From NCBI GenBank assembly GCA_030428945.1, contig JAUIEC010000010.1, forward strand, positions 62,001 to 126,000: a stretch of 64,000 nt of DNA, written 5' to 3'. The position numbers and the translations under genes are program-made. Source of the DNA: Phycisphaerae bacterium. GTDB lineage: Bacteria; Planctomycetota; Phycisphaerae; UBA1845; Fen-1342. Below are positions 17,865 through 27,091 of the stretch, piece after piece. Under the pieces are notes generated by a model, which saw nothing but the letters and a program-made list of their open reading frames with translations, was not told the DNA's origin and did not search any database. The stretch's first letter is position 1. Each line of letters opens with the position of its first letter.

Positions 17865-18716
17865 TCACGACCGTCCGGGCCGGCGGAGCAGGCTGAGGCC
17901 GACCAGCAGCATGAGGCCGGTGGCCGGTTCGGGGATGGCCGGCAGGCCCAGCACCATCGTCGGGAAGAAGCCGTTGGCGTTCAGGCTCGAGTCCTGGATC
18001 CAGATGCTGCTGACGGACTGGCCGCTCGCGATGCCGAAGCTCGACAGGTCGAGGCTCTGCAGCGTGGGGATGGCCGTGGCCGTGCTGTTACCGAGCGAAC
18101 CGGTCTGCTGGGCGCTGCCGAGCAGATCGCTGGGCTGCGTGGCGCCGCCGGCGAACGCGTAGTAGGGGATCGAGTCGACGCCGCCGGTCCGGAACTGCGG
18201 CGTGCCGCTCGACTGCACCAGGTTGGCGTTGGTGCCGTCGAACGAGACGAAGTAATCGGTCGGGTTGGACTGGCCGCCGCTGGCGAAGTCGAAGGCGATC
18301 GACATGACCAGCAGGTCCGGTCCGGCGTCATTCCGGACCGGTTCGTCGAAGTCCAGGCGGAAACCTTCGGACCCCGCGCTGAAGTCGCCGGGCCCCTCGC
18401 CCGCATCGAGGAAACCGGTGTTGATCCACTGGTCGCTCATCGCCTGGTCGCGGCTCGAGTCCAGCGGGTCGGCATACAGCAGCACGGTCCGGTTCGAGCC
18501 CGGCACGTTGATCGACGCCAGGTCGCCGCTGATCATCTCGTCGTACTGGTACAGGTAGTCGACCCCGCCGCGATTGACACCGACGTTGCGCAGGCCGACC
18601 TTGTCGCCGGCCGTCCCGCCGAACGTGCCCACCAGGTTGACCTGTCCGAGCGCGGAACCGACCAGCAGGCCGAACAGGGCGGTCTGCAGCAGGCCGCGCA
18701 TGCCTACTTTGTGCAT
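17865..18716 (-). CDS. PEP-CTERM sorted exported protein
   Basis: This 283-aa protein begins with a signal peptide (MRGLLQTALFGLLVGSALG) and ends with PEPATGLMLLVGLSLLRRPG: the PEP motif, a hydrophobic helix and terminal arginines that define PEP-CTERM substrates of exosortase. It should be exported, processed at PEP and moved to the cell surface or matrix. The central 220 residues are a beta-rich, low-lysine domain without an assigned family. The start has GGAGAG eight bases upstream. Exosortase itself is not in the window. It is convergent with the permease and divergent from the DNA glycosylase; the 18717-18983 gap contains a short GGCGC/GCGCC hairpin near 18751. Confidence 0.88.
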   Translation of the reverse strand: MHKVGMRGLLQTALFGLLVGSALGQVNLVGTFGGTAGDKVGLRNVGVNRGGVDYLYQYDEMISGDLASINVPGSNRTVLLYADPLDSSRDQAMSDQWINTGFLDAGEGPGDFSAGSEGFRLDFDEPVRNDAGPDLLVMSIAFDFASGGQSNPTDYFVSFDGTNANLVQSSGTPQFRTGGVDSIPYYAFAGGATQPSDLLGSAQQTGSLGNSTATAIPTLQSLDLSSFGIASGQSVSSIWIQDSSLNANGFFPTMVLGLPAIPEPATGLMLLVGLSLLRRPGRS

Positions 18717-18983
18717 CTTTCTCTCTCCATTTGTATGAACAAGGGCGCAACCGCGCCCGGAAGGGCCTCCAAGCGGTGGTAGGCACCCCCGCGCGGGGGA
18801 ATCAAGCCCGGTCTGCGCGGTCTCGGCCGGCCGGGCGGGAAGCTTTGGCGGGGGCGGCGCTTACGATTATGTTAGGTTTCAGCAAAAGTGCCGGACCGGC
18901 TCGGGAAACGGGGAACGAATACAACAAAGTCGTAGCATTCCTGAAAGCCGACACGAGTTCACGCCGGCAAACGAGAGGTTGGC

Positions 18984-19484
18984 ATGGATGAAGGCAGGGC
19001 CGGGCGGCGGCACTACAGCCTGGCACCGATCGAGCGGGCCGACGCCCGCGTGCTGGTGCTCGGAACGATGCCGGGGGCGGTCTCGCTGGCCGAGCAGCGG
19101 TACTACGCGCATCCGCACAACGCGTTCTGGCCGATCATGGCCGCGGTCTGCGGGTTCGCGGCGGATGCCCCGTACGCGCAGCGCTGCGCGGGACTGCGGG
19201 CGGCGCGGATCGCGGTCTGGGACATGCTGCACGCCTGCGAGCGCGAGGGCAGCCTGGACCTGAACATCCGCAACGCCCGGCCGAACGACATCGAGGGCTT
19301 CCTGGTCCGACACCCACAGGTCGAGCGGGTGCTGCTGAACGGCGGGCACGCGGAGAAGTTCTTCAAGCGGTTCGTCCGCCTGCCGCGCGCGGTCGAAGTG
19401 CTGCGGATGCCGTCGACAAGCCCGGCCAACGCGCGGATGAAGAAAGCCGAGAAGGTGTCCGTCTGGAGCGCTGCGCTTCAGTAA
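18984..19484 (+). CDS. Hypoxanthine-DNA glycosylase (UDG superfamily family 6)
   Basis: The 166-aa protein carries the diagnostic LVLGTMPGAVSL motif near residue 25, YYAHPHNAFWPIM, IAVWDMLHACEREGSLD and the C-terminal MPSTSPANA. These match the family 6 uracil-DNA glycosylase-fold enzymes that excise deoxyinosine, a product of adenine deamination, to start base-excision repair. Length fits the family (about 160-175 aa). AGAGG precedes the ATG at 18984. The TAA stop is the first triplet of a TRAGCARG octamer array. No other repair gene is adjacent. Confidence 0.9.
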   Translation: MDEGRAGRRHYSLAPIERADARVLVLGTMPGAVSLAEQRYYAHPHNAFWPIMAAVCGFAADAPYAQRCAGLRAARIAVWDMLHACEREGSLDLNIRNARPNDIEGFLVRHPQVERVLLNGGHAEKFFKRFVRLPRAVEVLRMPSTSPANARMKKAEKVSVWSAALQ

Positions 19485-19513
19485 GCAAGTCAGCACGTAA
19501 GCAAGTGAGCGGG
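19482..19513 (+). repeat. TRAGCARG octamers supplying the glycosylase stop
   Basis: The sequence CAGTAAGCAAGTCAGCACG and following units place TAA of the first octamer in frame as the stop codon of the glycosylase gene. The array fills much of the 51-base gap to the convergent FG-GAP gene. Confidence 0.75.
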
Positions 19514-19535
19514 AGAGAGTGCGCGACGTGGCGCA

Positions 19536-21725
19536 CTACCAGCAGCCTGAACCGTAGACGCTCAGCAGCAGTGCGATGTCAGACAGATCGACCGTCCCGT
19601 CCCCGGTCAGGTCGCCCTGCAGGTCATCTCCCGTGGCCCCGAACTCGCCCAGCACGATCGCCAGTTCTGTCAGGTCGATCTGCCCGTCGCCGTTGATGTC
19701 GCCGGGGCAGGGCGGGCACTGGTAATGGCTGGTCCACGTCGTCCTGTCCAGAGTCAATCGGGCGGCGTGCGCGAGGTCTTCCACGTAGCGCCCGCGGCCT
19801 TCGTCGAACCGCCAGTACGCCAAGAGGTCGGGGTGGTCGGGATCGACCGGCCGGTCCATGTACAACTGCACCGAAGCCTGCGTTCGCAGTTGGCCCCAGA
19901 TGCGAATCTCGTCGAGCACACCTTCGAAGCCGGATCCGCCAAAGCTCAGTCCTGTGGCCAACTCTGAGGCAGGCGGCGCGAGCGGAGGCCGGTCCCACGT
20001 GCCGGCCACGCCCTCACCGTTCACGTAGAGCTTGGTGTTGCCAAGGCCGAACGTGTGCGAAAGCGAGATGTGCGCCCACTCGTCGGCCGGAACGACCGGT
20101 TCGATCGTACTGAATGTGTACGGGGTGCCGTCGGGCGCGGCGTACATGAACTCGACGCGGCCCTGATCGAGAAACAAACCGTAGTTGCGTATCAGTTCCG
20201 ATCCCTTTTGCAGGACTCTGCCGGTGCGTCCGCTTTCGTCCACACGGACAAGGACCTCGAGGCACATGTCGCGGCCATGCTTGATCTGCAGAATCGGCCG
20301 CGACGGCGCGGAAGCGCTGGAAGGATTTTGAAAGCGAACCGCGCCGCCCAGGTCCACGGGGCCGAGCACCTGGCACTCGTCCGGCACGAAGTCGCCGTTG
20401 CAGTCGATGCTGGATCCGACGGTCGTGTCACACGTGTCCGGTGCGAAGTTCCCGTTGCAGTCCTGGTAACCGACGCAGTCGTCACCCAAGCCGTCGCCAT
20501 TGCAGTCGCTGCCGCAGCCGAGGAAGAACTGCCAGATCGCGCCACGGCCACCCCGGAACAGCAGCGTGTTGATGCCGACGGCGATGTCCGGAACTCCGTT
20601 GCCATCCAGATCGCCAAGCGGCGCGAACGACCAGCCCATCCCACTCGGGGCCGCTTCGGCGATGGTCCCGTTGTCCCGGGCAATGCGTCGAAAGTCGACA
20701 ATGCTGCCGTCCGGCGCCAGCATGACCAGCCACACCACGCCGCGTACCCCTTCATCGCTGGGGGCACCCACGAAGAGTTCCCGGATTCCATCACCGTTCA
20801 GGTCCGGGATCGTGGCAAGCCCGCGTCCGAAGTCGTTGTCGTTCCGCACCACGCCGCCGTATGCGTTGTTCAAGTCCGAACTGATCGTCACGCGCGACAG
20901 TTCCGTCGTGAAATCCTGGCGGTAGATGATGTGGATCTCGTCCGCGTGCGGTGTGCCGACGATCACGTCGTCGATCCCGTTTTCGTCCAGGTCCCCGATC
21001 GACACGATCGAATAACCGAAGTTCGATGATCCGGAAGTCACCGGCGCGACCGAGTCGGCCGTACCATCCGAGTTGACGCTCACCCGGTAGATGTCGCCCC
21101 AGCCTCCGACCATCAGGTCGAGCCGACCGTCATCATCCTCGTCACCCAGCACGGCGATGCCGCGCCCGAAACTGGCCTGTCCCCCGACCTCGAAGTCGGC
21201 CCCGTTGATCCGCTGCTCGGCCTTGACGGTTCCGTCAGGATTCAGGAACAGGATCCAGAGCGAACCCGCGACATCGAGGCTTCCCGGAGCGCCCACCGCC
21301 AGATCAGGAACGCCGTCGCCGTCCAGATCGCCCAGGCCCGCCAGCTTGATACCGAACAGGCTGCCCGCGGCCAGCGGTCCGACGAACCCGTTCTCGCCGG
21401 CCCGGATCACGATCGTGTCTCGCACGGTTCGATCCGGCTGCATCAGCAGGATCGCGATCTCCCCGGCCGACTCCAGCACGTTGTTCGGATCGCGCCGATC
21501 GTCCCAGCCTGGAACCCCCACGGCCAGGTCGGATTCACCGTCGCCGTCTACGTCACCAAGATTGGTCAGTCCGCTGGCAAAAGACGTGCGCGCCGGAATC
21601 GGCATGTCCAGGCCACCCTGGTCACGGTCGATCTTGACTTCGCTGACAATCAGTTGTCCAGGGACCGGGGGTGCCAGCGCGAACGCGGCCAGCGCTCCAG
21701 CCAGAATCCGTCCCAGCATCCTCAT
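19536..21725 (-). CDS. Exported FG-GAP, LamG and dockerin-like protein
   Basis: A signal peptide (MRMLGRILAGALAAFALAPP) precedes about six FG-GAP repeats (residues about 45-400; for example LTNLGDVDGDGESDLAVGVPG), the calcium-binding blades of integrin-like propellers. Residues about 405-455 contain cysteine-bearing DCNGD/DCNGN repeats, then a LamG/concanavalin-like domain (about 460-650; WAHISLSHTFGLGNTKLYVNG). The C-terminus is a two-loop dockerin-like module (GDINGDGQIDLTELAIVLG and GDLTGDGTVDLSDIALLLS). This order is typical of large surface proteins in Phycisphaerae. A role in adhesion or extracellular binding is inferred. GAGAGG precedes the ATG. The gene follows the aromatic-pathway gene on the same strand, across an octamer array. 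Confidence 0.9.
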   Translation of the reverse strand: MRMLGRILAGALAAFALAPPVPGQLIVSEVKIDRDQGGLDMPIPARTSFASGLTNLGDVDGDGESDLAVGVPGWDDRRDPNNVLESAGEIAILLMQPDRTVRDTIVIRAGENGFVGPLAAGSLFGIKLAGLGDLDGDGVPDLAVGAPGSLDVAGSLWILFLNPDGTVKAEQRINGADFEVGGQASFGRGIAVLGDEDDDGRLDLMVGGWGDIYRVSVNSDGTADSVAPVTSGSSNFGYSIVSIGDLDENGIDDVIVGTPHADEIHIIYRQDFTTELSRVTISSDLNNAYGGVVRNDNDFGRGLATIPDLNGDGIRELFVGAPSDEGVRGVVWLVMLAPDGSIVDFRRIARDNGTIAEAAPSGMGWSFAPLGDLDGNGVPDIAVGINTLLFRGGRGAIWQFFLGCGSDCNGDGLGDDCVGYQDCNGNFAPDTCDTTVGSSIDCNGDFVPDECQVLGPVDLGGAVRFQNPSSASAPSRPILQIKHGRDMCLEVLVRVDESGRTGRVLQKGSELIRNYGLFLDQGRVEFMYAAPDGTPYTFSTIEPVVPADEWAHISLSHTFGLGNTKLYVNGEGVAGTWDRPPLAPPASELATGLSFGGSGFEGVLDEIRIWGQLRTQASVQLYMDRPVDPDHPDLLAYWRFDEGRGRYVEDLAHAARLTLDRTTWTSHYQCPPCPGDINGDGQIDLTELAIVLGEFGATGDDLQGDLTGDGTVDLSDIALLLSVYGSGCW

Positions 21726-21743
21726 CGCACCTCTCGCGGATGT

Positions 21744-21785
21744 CCTGACCTGCTGACCTGCTTACTTGCTTACTTGCTGACCTGC
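21744..21785 (-). repeat. TRAGCARG octamers encoding the last residues and stop of the aromatic enzyme
   Basis: On the minus strand the units CAGGTCAG, CAAGTAAG and CAAGTAAG run through the end of the fusion enzyme: its last four residues (QVSK) and TAA are repeat sequence. Further units continue to within about 20 bases of the next gene's start. Confidence 0.8.
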
Positions 21786-23836
21786 GCCGCGTGCATGGCG
21801 TGGATCTGCGCCATCAGCTTCTCGAACATCTCGAACGTCAGCGCCTGCGGGCCGTCGCTCTTGGCCGTGGCCGGGTCGGGGTGCGTCTCGACCATGATCC
21901 CGTGCGCGCCGACCGCCAGGCTGCCGGCCGCCATCTGCGGGATCCAGCGGTACGTGCCGCAGGCGTGCGACGGGTCGACGATGATCGGCAGGTGCGTCCG
22001 CTCGCGGCAGACCGGCACCGCGCTCAGATCGAGCGTGTTCCGCGTCGCCGTCTCGAACGTGCGAATGCCACGCTCGCACAGGATCACCTGCTGGTTGCCG
22101 GCCGCCAGGATGTACTCGGCCGCACCGAGCCATTCGTCGATGTCGGCCATCATGCCGCGCTTGAAGAGGATCGGCCGGTCGACCTTGCCGAGTTCCTTCA
22201 GCAGCGAGAAGTTCTGCATGTTGCGGGCGCCGATCTGCAGGATGTCCGCCTGCCGCGCGACCGGCTGGACGTCCGACGGGTGCATCACCTCGGTCACGAT
22301 CGGCAGACCGAACGTGCGGCCGGCCTCTTCGAGAATGTCGAGTCCCTCGTAGCCCATGCCCTGGAACGAGTAGGGCGAGGTCCGCGGCTTGAAGCAGCCG
22401 CCGCGGAGCAGGTGCCCGCCGTTCTCCTTGACGACCCGGGCACAGGCGAAGATCTGGTCACGCGATTCAACCGAGCACGGCCCGGCGATCACGACCGGTT
22501 CCGCGCCGCCGATCGTGACGTTGCCGACCTGGATCAGCGTGTCCTTCATCCGGCCGGCCCGCGAGACCAGCTTGTAAGGCTTCTTCTCGAGCTGCTGCAT
22601 GACCGAGGCGGTCGGGGCGCTGGCCGCCTTCGGCTCGGCCGGAACCTTCGGGCGCGATGCGCCGGCGGGCTTCGGCTCGGCCGGGCGGTTCTCGCGGGTC
22701 GTCCGGGCCGGGTAGGAGCCGAGCACCTTCAGGTAGCTGGTGTTGGCGGTCAGTTCGCGCAGCCCGGTCTGGACCTGCTGGCTGGCGAGGTTGCCTTCGA
22801 AGTCGATGTAGAACAGGTACTCCCACGGGTTGTTCGGCCGCGGGCGACTCTCGAGCTTGGTCAGGTTCAGGTGATGGTCGGCCAGCGTGTTCAGGCAGCG
22901 GAGCAGCGCGCCTTCCTCGTGCTTGGTGGCGAGGATCACCGACGTCTTGCAGGGGATCCGCTCGTCGACGGTGACCGGCTCGCGGGCGACGACGACGAAG
23001 CGGGTGAAGTTCTCCTTCTGGTTGGCGATGCCCTGCTTGACCACGTGCAGCCCGTAGATCCGGGCCGCTTCGGCGTTGGCGATCGCGGCCTGCGAGAGAT
23101 CCTGCTCGTCGCGGATCTTGCGGGCGGCCATGGCGGTGTCGGTGAAGGATTCGACGTGCGTGTCCTTCAGGCGGCGGAGGAACTCGCTGCACTGGGCCAG
23201 GGCCTGGGGATGCGAGTAGACCCGGCGGATGTGGCTCAGCGGCACGTCCTCGATCGCCAGCAGGCAGTGTTCGATCTTCCAGATGTCCTCGCCGACCAGC
23301 ACCAGGTTCATCCGGGCCAGCAGGTCGTAGGACTCGTTGATCGAGCCGGCCGTGGTGTTCTCGATCGGAAGCATCGCGTAGTTGCAGCCCCCGTCATGCA
23401 CGGCCTGGAGCATCTCCTCGAACGAGTCGTAGCCGCGATACTCGACCTCGACGCCGCGCGGGCCGAAGTGCTTCTGGGCCACCAGGTGGCTGTTGGCCCC
23501 GTCCGTGCCCTGGTAGCCGACGACCAGCACGTCCGCGGCCGTCCGGTCCGGGTTGTCGCGGTCGACCAGGTTCTGCTGCTGGCGGCGGACCGAGTGGTCG
23601 AGGATCTCGCGGAACAGGCGGGTGACCAGGTGCGGGTCGACGTCGGCATCCTTGGCCCGGGCCACCAGCCGGGCCAGCAGTTCCTGCTCGCGGGTCAGGT
23701 CGCGCAGGCCGCCCTCGGCCGTCAGCTTGGCCTGGCCGATGGTCGTGATGACCTGCTGCCGGGCCGCGAGGGCGTCGACGATGTTGCCGTCGATTTCGTC
23801 GAGCTTGTTGCGCAGATCCTGGATTTCGCGTTGCAC
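21770..23836 (-). CDS. Trifunctional chorismate mutase / prephenate dehydratase / DAHP synthase fusion
   Basis: Three enzymes lie in one 688-aa chain. Residues 1-90 are an AroQ chorismate mutase ([19 protein letters not shown]). About 100-280 are prephenate dehydratase ([20 protein letters not shown], the NFTRF catalytic motif). About 290-375 are its ACT domain, with the phenylalanine-binding GALL and ESRP motifs. A proline/alanine linker (about 380-425) leads to a type I-beta DAHP synthase (about 430-688: [44 protein letters not shown]). The protein therefore spans the first step of the shikimate pathway and two steps to phenylpyruvate, with ACT placed where T. maritima-type DAHP synthases carry their own regulatory domain. 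GTG at 23836 is preferred: GGGGGA lies upstream and the family N-terminus fits. ATG at 23893 is the alternative. Confidence 0.92.
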   Translation of the reverse strand: MQREIQDLRNKLDEIDGNIVDALAARQQVITTIGQAKLTAEGGLRDLTREQELLARLVARAKDADVDPHLVTRLFREILDHSVRRQQQNLVDRDNPDRTAADVLVVGYQGTDGANSHLVAQKHFGPRGVEVEYRGYDSFEEMLQAVHDGGCNYAMLPIENTTAGSINESYDLLARMNLVLVGEDIWKIEHCLLAIEDVPLSHIRRVYSHPQALAQCSEFLRRLKDTHVESFTDTAMAARKIRDEQDLSQAAIANAEAARIYGLHVVKQGIANQKENFTRFVVVAREPVTVDERIPCKTSVILATKHEEGALLRCLNTLADHHLNLTKLESRPRPNNPWEYLFYIDFEGNLASQQVQTGLRELTANTSYLKVLGSYPARTTRENRPAEPKPAGASRPKVPAEPKAASAPTASVMQQLEKKPYKLVSRAGRMKDTLIQVGNVTIGGAEPVVIAGPCSVESRDQIFACARVVKENGGHLLRGGCFKPRTSPYSFQGMGYEGLDILEEAGRTFGLPIVTEVMHPSDVQPVARQADILQIGARNMQNFSLLKELGKVDRPILFKRGMMADIDEWLGAAEYILAAGNQQVILCERGIRTFETATRNTLDLSAVPVCRERTHLPIIVDPSHACGTYRWIPQMAAGSLAVGAHGIMVETHPDPATAKSDGPQALTFEMFEKLMAQIHAMHAAQVSK

Positions 23837-24125
23837 GGTGGATCCCCCAGCGGATTTTCTTCCCGGACCGGCCGGGTCAATTGGATTCTGCATTGTACCG
23901 ATTGGCACAGTCAGGCGGTAACGGAATCGGCTCGCGCCGACCGGGACCGGTAATGCATGCGGTGAGGTCGAAGACTCCCATGAGCAAAAAAAACGGACCC
24001 TGCCGAAGGGGGGGCAATAAGCCGCCCGCATCCGCGTTGGTCTCGTTGGGCGGCGGGGAACCCGCGGATTCGCCGCCGCTCGCATCGAGCAACCAGGATG
24101 AACATCGGAAGAAAAGGAGAAAAGC

Positions 24126-25598
24126 ATGCGGAAGTTGCGTGCGCTGCTGCAATCCGGAACGATCGCAGCCGTCTGCGGACTGAGCCTCGCCGGCTGCCCG
24201 GACGGGAACAGCCAACTCAGCGACCTGGCGGCCGGTCTGCTGGACCTGTCCCAGGAGGAAGTCGCCTCGCTGCTGAGTGACTTCGCCTCCGGCGGCGACC
24301 TGCCGGACGTGGACCTGGTCGCCATCGACGACATCCCGGACCTCGACCCGTCCACCTTCGCCGCCATTGAGGGCAGCTTCGAGGACGTGGACGTCTCCGA
24401 GGACGAATTCGTCGAGCAGATCACCGGACCCGAGAACCGCCCCGACGACCGTGACGACGTCATCGTCGCCCGCGGTCGACTGGCCGGGCGGTTCATGAAC
24501 GACGAGCCGGGCAGCAGTTCGGACGAGAGCGGCGGCGTCTTCGAAGGCCGCTGGTTCGGCGCCGGCGGCGCGGTCCGCGGCGTCCTGCGGGGCCGGTACG
24601 AGCCGCTGCCGCGTGCAGAGCTCCCGCCCAACTTCGTCGGGGGCGGCGTCTTTGAAGGGCACTACCTGGCGGAGGACGGCGAGTTCCGCGGCTACCTGCG
24701 CGGCACCTACGGGCACGCCCGCAACGGCCGCGGGCGGTTCGCCGGAAACTGGCACGATCAGCACATGCGGCTCATCGGCACGCTCGGCGGCGCCTGGGAC
24801 GAGCAGCCGAATCGCAACGGCGGCACGTTCGGCGGGCACTGGGCCGCCTTCGACATCTGCGAGGAAGCCGACAGCATGGACGATGATGACCTGCCGGGCG
24901 ATCTGCCCGCGCAGATGCGCGAGCCGACCGCGGCCGACGATGCCGCCGCCTTCGACCGGATCGAGGACGAACTCGACCTGCTGGATGCCGGCAGCCTCGA
25001 GGCGTTCTTCGCCGACCAGGCTGACCTGATCGACGAAGACACGACCGACGGGGAGATCGACCTGCTGGAAGACACGAGCCTGTGCGTTGACGGGGCCGGC
25101 CTGCTGCGCGGCTGGCATCGCCGCGGCTTCCCGGACGGTTTCGATCCGAATCATCTGCCGGATGCCGACGGCGTCTGGCGGGCCCGCTGGCGGAGCGCCT
25201 CGGGCCAGCGCCGCGGTTATGTCAACGGGCTCTGGGAACTGCGCCCGCGGCCGGGACAGGCTGATCCGAACGAGGCCGACCCGAACGACGACGGCGGCTT
25301 CGATGGCGGACTCGATCGGCACCCGGGCGCCAAGGGCTACCTGGTCGGGCGGGTCTTCAACGACAACGACGAGCAGGTCGGCACGATCCGCGGCCGGTTC
25401 GGAATCGGGCGCCGCGGCGTCGGCGTCTTCGCCGGCCGGTACTTCAACAACGATGACGAACTGGCCGGGGCCCTGCGTGGCCGCTGGGCCAAGTCGCGCG
25501 GCCGCCGCGGCGGACCGCTGTTCGGCGCGTGGATCCACCTGGACGACGAGGGTGGCGACGACGGCGACGACGATCCGAATGCCCCCACGGGCGGATAG
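24126..25598 (+). CDS. Lipoprotein with repeated G-x-F-x-G-x-W/Y modules, unknown function
   Basis: The signal peptide ends in a lipobox (LSLAGC), so the 490-aa product should be lipid-anchored. After an acidic segment (about 30-115) there are short modules of the type [40 protein letters not shown] and [20 protein letters not shown], reappearing near 325-365 and 395-470. Spacing is about 25-30 residues, consistent with antiparallel beta hairpins, and aspartate-rich linkers separate blocks. The family is not recognised; extracellular binding or calcium-dependent folding is only a guess. AAGGAG precedes the ATG. A terminator follows at 25629. It is divergent from the aromatic fusion gene across about 290 bases. 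Confidence 0.8.
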   Translation: MRKLRALLQSGTIAAVCGLSLAGCPDGNSQLSDLAAGLLDLSQEEVASLLSDFASGGDLPDVDLVAIDDIPDLDPSTFAAIEGSFEDVDVSEDEFVEQITGPENRPDDRDDVIVARGRLAGRFMNDEPGSSSDESGGVFEGRWFGAGGAVRGVLRGRYEPLPRAELPPNFVGGGVFEGHYLAEDGEFRGYLRGTYGHARNGRGRFAGNWHDQHMRLIGTLGGAWDEQPNRNGGTFGGHWAAFDICEEADSMDDDDLPGDLPAQMREPTAADDAAAFDRIEDELDLLDAGSLEAFFADQADLIDEDTTDGEIDLLEDTSLCVDGAGLLRGWHRRGFPDGFDPNHLPDADGVWRARWRSASGQRRGYVNGLWELRPRPGQADPNEADPNDDGGFDGGLDRHPGAKGYLVGRVFNDNDEQVGTIRGRFGIGRRGVGVFAGRYFNNDDELAGALRGRWAKSRGRRGGPLFGAWIHLDDEGGDDGDDDPNAPTGG

Positions 25599-25628
25599 TC
25601 ACGGACACTGCCCGGACCTGAGCAAACA

Positions 25629-25673
25629 GGGACAGTCACCAGTCGCGGGATTGGTGGCTGTCCCTCTTCGTTT
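25629..25673. terminator. Strong hairpin terminator between convergent genes
   Basis: Stem GGGACAGTCACCA (25629-25641) pairs with TGGTGGCTGTCCC (25652-25664), 13 bases with one G-U, around a ten-base loop, and is followed on the plus strand by TCTTCGTTT. It lies 30 bases after the lipoprotein stop and 33 before the end of the convergent ROK gene, so it may serve both. Confidence 0.75.
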
Positions 25674-25696
25674 CGAGCGTGTGCCCGGAGCCTCCG

Positions 25697-26506
25697 TCAC
25701 GCACCGGCGAGGGTGGCCGCGCCGAGGACGCCGGCCTGGTCGGTCGCCAGGGCCGGGCCGCGGATTTCGAAGCCGGCCGGGATCAGCGTGGTGGGGGGCG
25801 GGGTCCACATCGCGCGGACCTCGTCGAGCAGGTTCGGATCGTGGTCCAGCACGCCGCCGCCGAGCATCACCACCTGGGCCCGCAGCAGGTGGACCAGTTG
25901 CAGGACGCCGAGCCCCAGGCGCAGGCCGGCCACCGCGCGCCGGGCGGGATCGGACAGGGCCGGTCCCCGCACGCAGGCCTCCAGGCAGCCCCGGGCTCCG
26001 CAGGCGCACGCCGGGGCGTCCTCGGCCGTATCGACGATCACGTGTCCGAAGTGGGCCGGGCCGTCGGTGCTCAGGTCCTGCAGTTTCCCCGCCACCACCA
26101 GGGCACCGCCGACGCCCGTTCCGAGCGAGAGGTACAGGAAGCGATGCGGTGCGCCGGGCAGCGCGGCATGCTGTCCGACCGCGGCCGCGCCGACATCGCT
26201 GGCCAGTGCGACCGGCAGTCTGAGGCGATTGGCGAGGTCTTCGTCGGGTGTGTGTCCTTCCAGGAACGGCAGGTTCAGGGCCCGCTGCACGACATGCGTG
26301 TCGGGATCGAAGCGTCCCGGCAGGCCGAGTCCGACCGCGGTGACCGGGTGTTCCTCGCGGAGGCCGTCGATCGCCGCGGTCAGCGTGTCGAGCAGCGCGG
26401 GATACTCCTGCGGCGTGGGGAACCGCTGCTGGTCGACGATGCGGGCCCGCTGGACCAGCGCGATCCGCGTGTGCTGCCCGCCGATGTCGACGCCGATACG
26501 CATCAT
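25697..26506 (-). CDS. ROK-family sugar kinase
   Basis: The 269-aa protein has the phosphate-binding N-terminus IGVDIGGQHTRIALV, the GLGLPGRFD loop, LYLSLGTGVGGALVV and the ROK zinc site GHVIVD...CACGARGCLEA. ROK kinases phosphorylate glucose, N-acetylglucosamine, N-acetylmannosamine or related sugars with ATP; the substrate is not resolvable from sequence. It is slightly shorter than typical glucokinases (about 300 aa). Two consecutive ATGs occur at 26506 and 26503; a GGAAGAG stretch lies upstream, and a TTG at 26524 is less likely. It is last in the trpS-scpA-ridA group, about 120 bases after ridA. Confidence 0.9.
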   Translation of the reverse strand: MMRIGVDIGGQHTRIALVQRARIVDQQRFPTPQEYPALLDTLTAAIDGLREEHPVTAVGLGLPGRFDPDTHVVQRALNLPFLEGHTPDEDLANRLRLPVALASDVGAAAVGQHAALPGAPHRFLYLSLGTGVGGALVVAGKLQDLSTDGPAHFGHVIVDTAEDAPACACGARGCLEACVRGPALSDPARRAVAGLRLGLGVLQLVHLLRAQVVMLGGGVLDHDPNLLDEVRAMWTPPPTTLIPAGFEIRGPALATDQAGVLGAATLAGA

Positions 26507-26609
26507 GCTGCCGGTCTCTTCCAAGGAGGATTCCGCCGCCGAAGGGAGAAGCTGAAGACCTGGGGCGTGAACGCGGAAACGGCGAAGCGAGGATCGGCAG
26601 GCCGGCCTC

Positions 26610-26630
26610 GTTCACCATTCACGCTGTCAC
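26610..26630 (-). repeat. GTGAAWGS-type units at the RidA stop
   Basis: On the minus strand the TGA of ridA is followed by CAGCGTGAATGGTGAACGAG, two units of the GTGAA octamer class, then a GGCCGGCC core and, about 60 bases on, the pyrimidine segment CGTTCACGCCCC. A shorter member of the family seen at 58814. Confidence 0.6.
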
Positions 26631-27091
26631 GTTTTGACCACGAAGGTGACATCGATTTCGACCGCCGAGTTCAGCGGCAGATGGGCGACGCCCACCGCGG
26701 CCCGGGCATGCCGGCCGGCGTCGCCGAAGACGTCCTTCAGCAGATCGCTGGATCCGTTGGCGACCAGGTGCTGATCGGTGAAGCCTTCGTGCGACGAGAC
26801 GTAGACGACCACCTTCAGCACGTTGGCGATCCGGTCGATGCCACCGGCGGCCTCGGCTCCGACCGCCATCGCGTTGATCGCGCACAGGCGGGCGGCCTGC
26901 TGGGCGTCGTCGAGGCGCACCTCGCGGCCGACCTGTCCGCTGTAGATCACCTTGCCGTCGCGGGTCGGGATCTGGCCGCTGAGCAGCAGCAGGTCGCCGT
27001 GACGCGCGCAGGGCACGTACGAGGCCACCGGCTTGGGGACCGGGGGCAGCTTGATACCGAGTTCGGCCAGTCGCTGGCTGGGCGTGCTCAT
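26627..27091 (-). CDS. RidA/YjgF family protein
   Basis: The 154-aa protein contains the Rid fold: LLLLSGQIPTRDG, a GQVGREV turn, VVVYVSSHEGFTDQH and the C-terminal VGVAHLPLNSAVEIDVTFVV. RidA enzymes hydrolyse reactive enamine/imine intermediates made by PLP enzymes, protecting amino-acid metabolism. This sequence looks closer to the longer UK114-like subgroup than to archetypal RidA (about 128 aa), so deaminase activity is inferred only. Its ATG overlaps the stop of scpA by four bases (ATGA), implying translational coupling. Confidence 0.88.
   Translation of the reverse strand: MSTPSQRLAELGIKLPPVPKPVASYVPCARHGDLLLLSGQIPTRDGKVIYSGQVGREVRLDDAQQAARLCAINAMAVGAEAAGGIDRIANVLKVVVYVSSHEGFTDQHLVANGSSDLLKDVFGDAGRHARAAVGVAHLPLNSAVEIDVTFVVKT

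Noticed and set aside
23894-24631. Extension of the aromatic fusion to 953 aa
   Set aside because: The added sequence overlaps the divergent lipoprotein gene and its leader, is serine/arginine-rich and lacks motifs; the chorismate mutase N-terminus fits GTG at 23836.
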